Shown here one piece after another: positions 5,731-6,431 of a DNA stretch of 6,431 bases. The notes beneath the pieces were generated by a model. It saw only the letters and a program-made list of their open reading frames with translations, searched no databases and was not told where the DNA came from. The DNA is from an uncultured Calothrix sp. (GTDB lineage: Bacteria > Cyanobacteriota > Cyanobacteriia > Cyanobacteriales > Nostocaceae). The translations under genes were made by a program, and so were the position numbers. Positions within the stretch are counted from its first letter, which is position 1, and each line of letters starts with the position of its first letter. The stretch covers positions 1 to 6,431 of the forward strand of contig CAKZYM010000808.1 of the NCBI GenBank assembly GCA_937884685.1, written 5' to 3'.

Positions 5731-6431
5731 TCAAACTTCCTGCTTTGAGACAACCCTGGTTTCGATTGCAGAATTATTTTCCTTCACAGATTCAAATAAA
5801 GACTCGTAATTATTCAAAGCTTGGTCGAAAGAATATTGCTCAACAGCATATTTACGGCTGTTATAACCTAAAGTCTTAACTTTTTCTGGGTGCTTATATA
5901 AATCTAAAACAGCATCAGCCAAACCTGATGGCTCTTCTGGGGGAACAAGAACCCCACCACCACTTTGTCGAATAGCTCTAGCAGCAGTTCCACTATCGGG
6001 AACGGATGCGACTATTGCACTACCGCTAGCAAGTAAAACTTGAATTTTAGATGGCATATTGAAAGAAATCACGTTTTTCTTCTGTACTACTAACCCGACA
6101 TCAGCAGCAGCCAGCATTTCTGGTAGACGTTCTCGGGGTTGGAAAGGTAAAAGCATGACGTTTGATGCGCCGCATTTATTACATTCCTCCTGAAGTCGCT
6201 GCAAACCATTAGCTTCACCAACAATCACAAAAGCAATGTCTGAAATATCGCGTAATTTCGCAGCAGCTTTGACAACAGTCTCCAAACCTTGAGTTAAAGC
6301 AATATTACCCGAATATAAAACTACAAATTTATTTTCTAATTTATGTTCTACTCGAAAAGCATTTTTTTCTTGTTGCATCGGGCGAATAAAATTCACATCC
6401 ACCCAGTTAGGAATTTGGACTATTTTCTCTG
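5731..6431 (-). CDS. Glycosyltransferase family 4 (GT-B, WcaI-like), C-terminal half only
   Basis: The frame is open from the right edge to TGA at 5733-5731, giving 232 residues; the true start lies beyond 6431. The fragment begins with the inter-domain linker of GT4 enzymes (EKIVQIPNWVDVNFIRP), followed by the C-terminal nucleotide-sugar-binding domain: VVLYSGNIALTQGLETVV, the strand IAFVIVGEANG, VMLLPFQPRERLPEMLAAAD, and the donor-binding loop NMPSKIQVLLASGSAIVAS. It ends with the usual GVLVPPEEPSGLADAVLDLY helix and a hydrophilic tail. GTG 6402 is in frame but falls inside this conserved linker, so it is not the start. Such enzymes transfer sugars onto lipid-linked oligosaccharides for exopolysaccharide or glycolipid synthesis at the cytoplasmic membrane face; donor and acceptor cannot be told from this half. 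The gene runs toward the terminator at 5502-5524. Confidence 0.88.
   Translation of the reverse strand, partial: EKIVQIPNWVDVNFIRPMQQEKNAFRVEHKLENKFVVLYSGNIALTQGLETVVKAAAKLRDISDIAFVIVGEANGLQRLQEECNKCGASNVMLLPFQPRERLPEMLAAADVGLVVQKKNVISFNMPSKIQVLLASGSAIVASVPDSGTAARAIRQSGGGVLVPPEEPSGLADAVLDLYKHPEKVKTLGYNSRKYAVEQYSFDQALNNYESLFESVKENNSAIETRVVSKQEV

Noticed and set aside
5673..5879. Plus-strand 68-codon frame near the glycosyltransferase end
   Set aside because: It overlaps the well-supported glycosyltransferase on the other strand, has no family resemblance and no ribosome binding site.

Overview
The window is most likely chromosomal DNA of a filamentous, Nostocales-type cyanobacterium. Several points suggest this. 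A CGLD27/DUF1230 protein is present, a family confined to cyanobacteria and the plastid lineage. A two-TM plus DUF697 GTPase of a type I associate with cyanobacteria is present. The DNA is AT-rich, and the intergenic regions carry many short inverted and direct repeats. The genus cannot be fixed from the sequence alone.

Layout from left to right. Positions 1-1430 (minus) hold a nearly complete membrane-anchored DUF697 GTPase whose C-terminal end lies off the left edge. A divergent intergenic region (1431-1648) has -10 elements for both directions. Positions 1649-2128 (plus) hold a SnoaL-like/ester-cyclase (NTF2-fold) gene interrupted by an in-frame amber codon at codon 24. Positions 2244-2320 (minus) hold an initiator tRNA-fMet with encoded CCA, its own consensus promoter (2337-2365) and an intrinsic terminator (2201-2225). 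Positions 2366-3313 (minus) hold a Rhizobium-etli-type (asparaginase II, PF06089) L-asparaginase. A repeat-rich intergenic region (3325-3701) contains a 13-bp hairpin next to the asparaginase ribosome binding site and a 92-bp element bounded by perfect 11-bp inverted repeats. Positions 5384-3702 (minus) form a compact cluster yqeK - rsfS - CGLD27. An intergenic region (5385-5730) has an intrinsic terminator for the gene upstream of yqeK. Positions 5731-6431 (minus) hold the C-terminal half of a GT4-type glycosyltransferase that runs off the right edge.

Apart from the SnoaL-like gene, every gene is on the minus strand. yqeK (Ap4A hydrolase) and rsfS (ribosome silencing factor) are neighbours in many bacteria, both linked to stress and translation. 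Here rsfS is followed after 6 bp by CGLD27, so the three are probably co-expressed. The asparaginase and initiator tRNA genes abut: the tRNA -35 box begins on the base after the asparaginase stop codon. No CRISPR array, transposase or phage gene is visible. The main oddities are the broken SnoaL-like gene, the 92-bp structured element, and a GTPase whose G domain lacks a recognisable DxxG motif.
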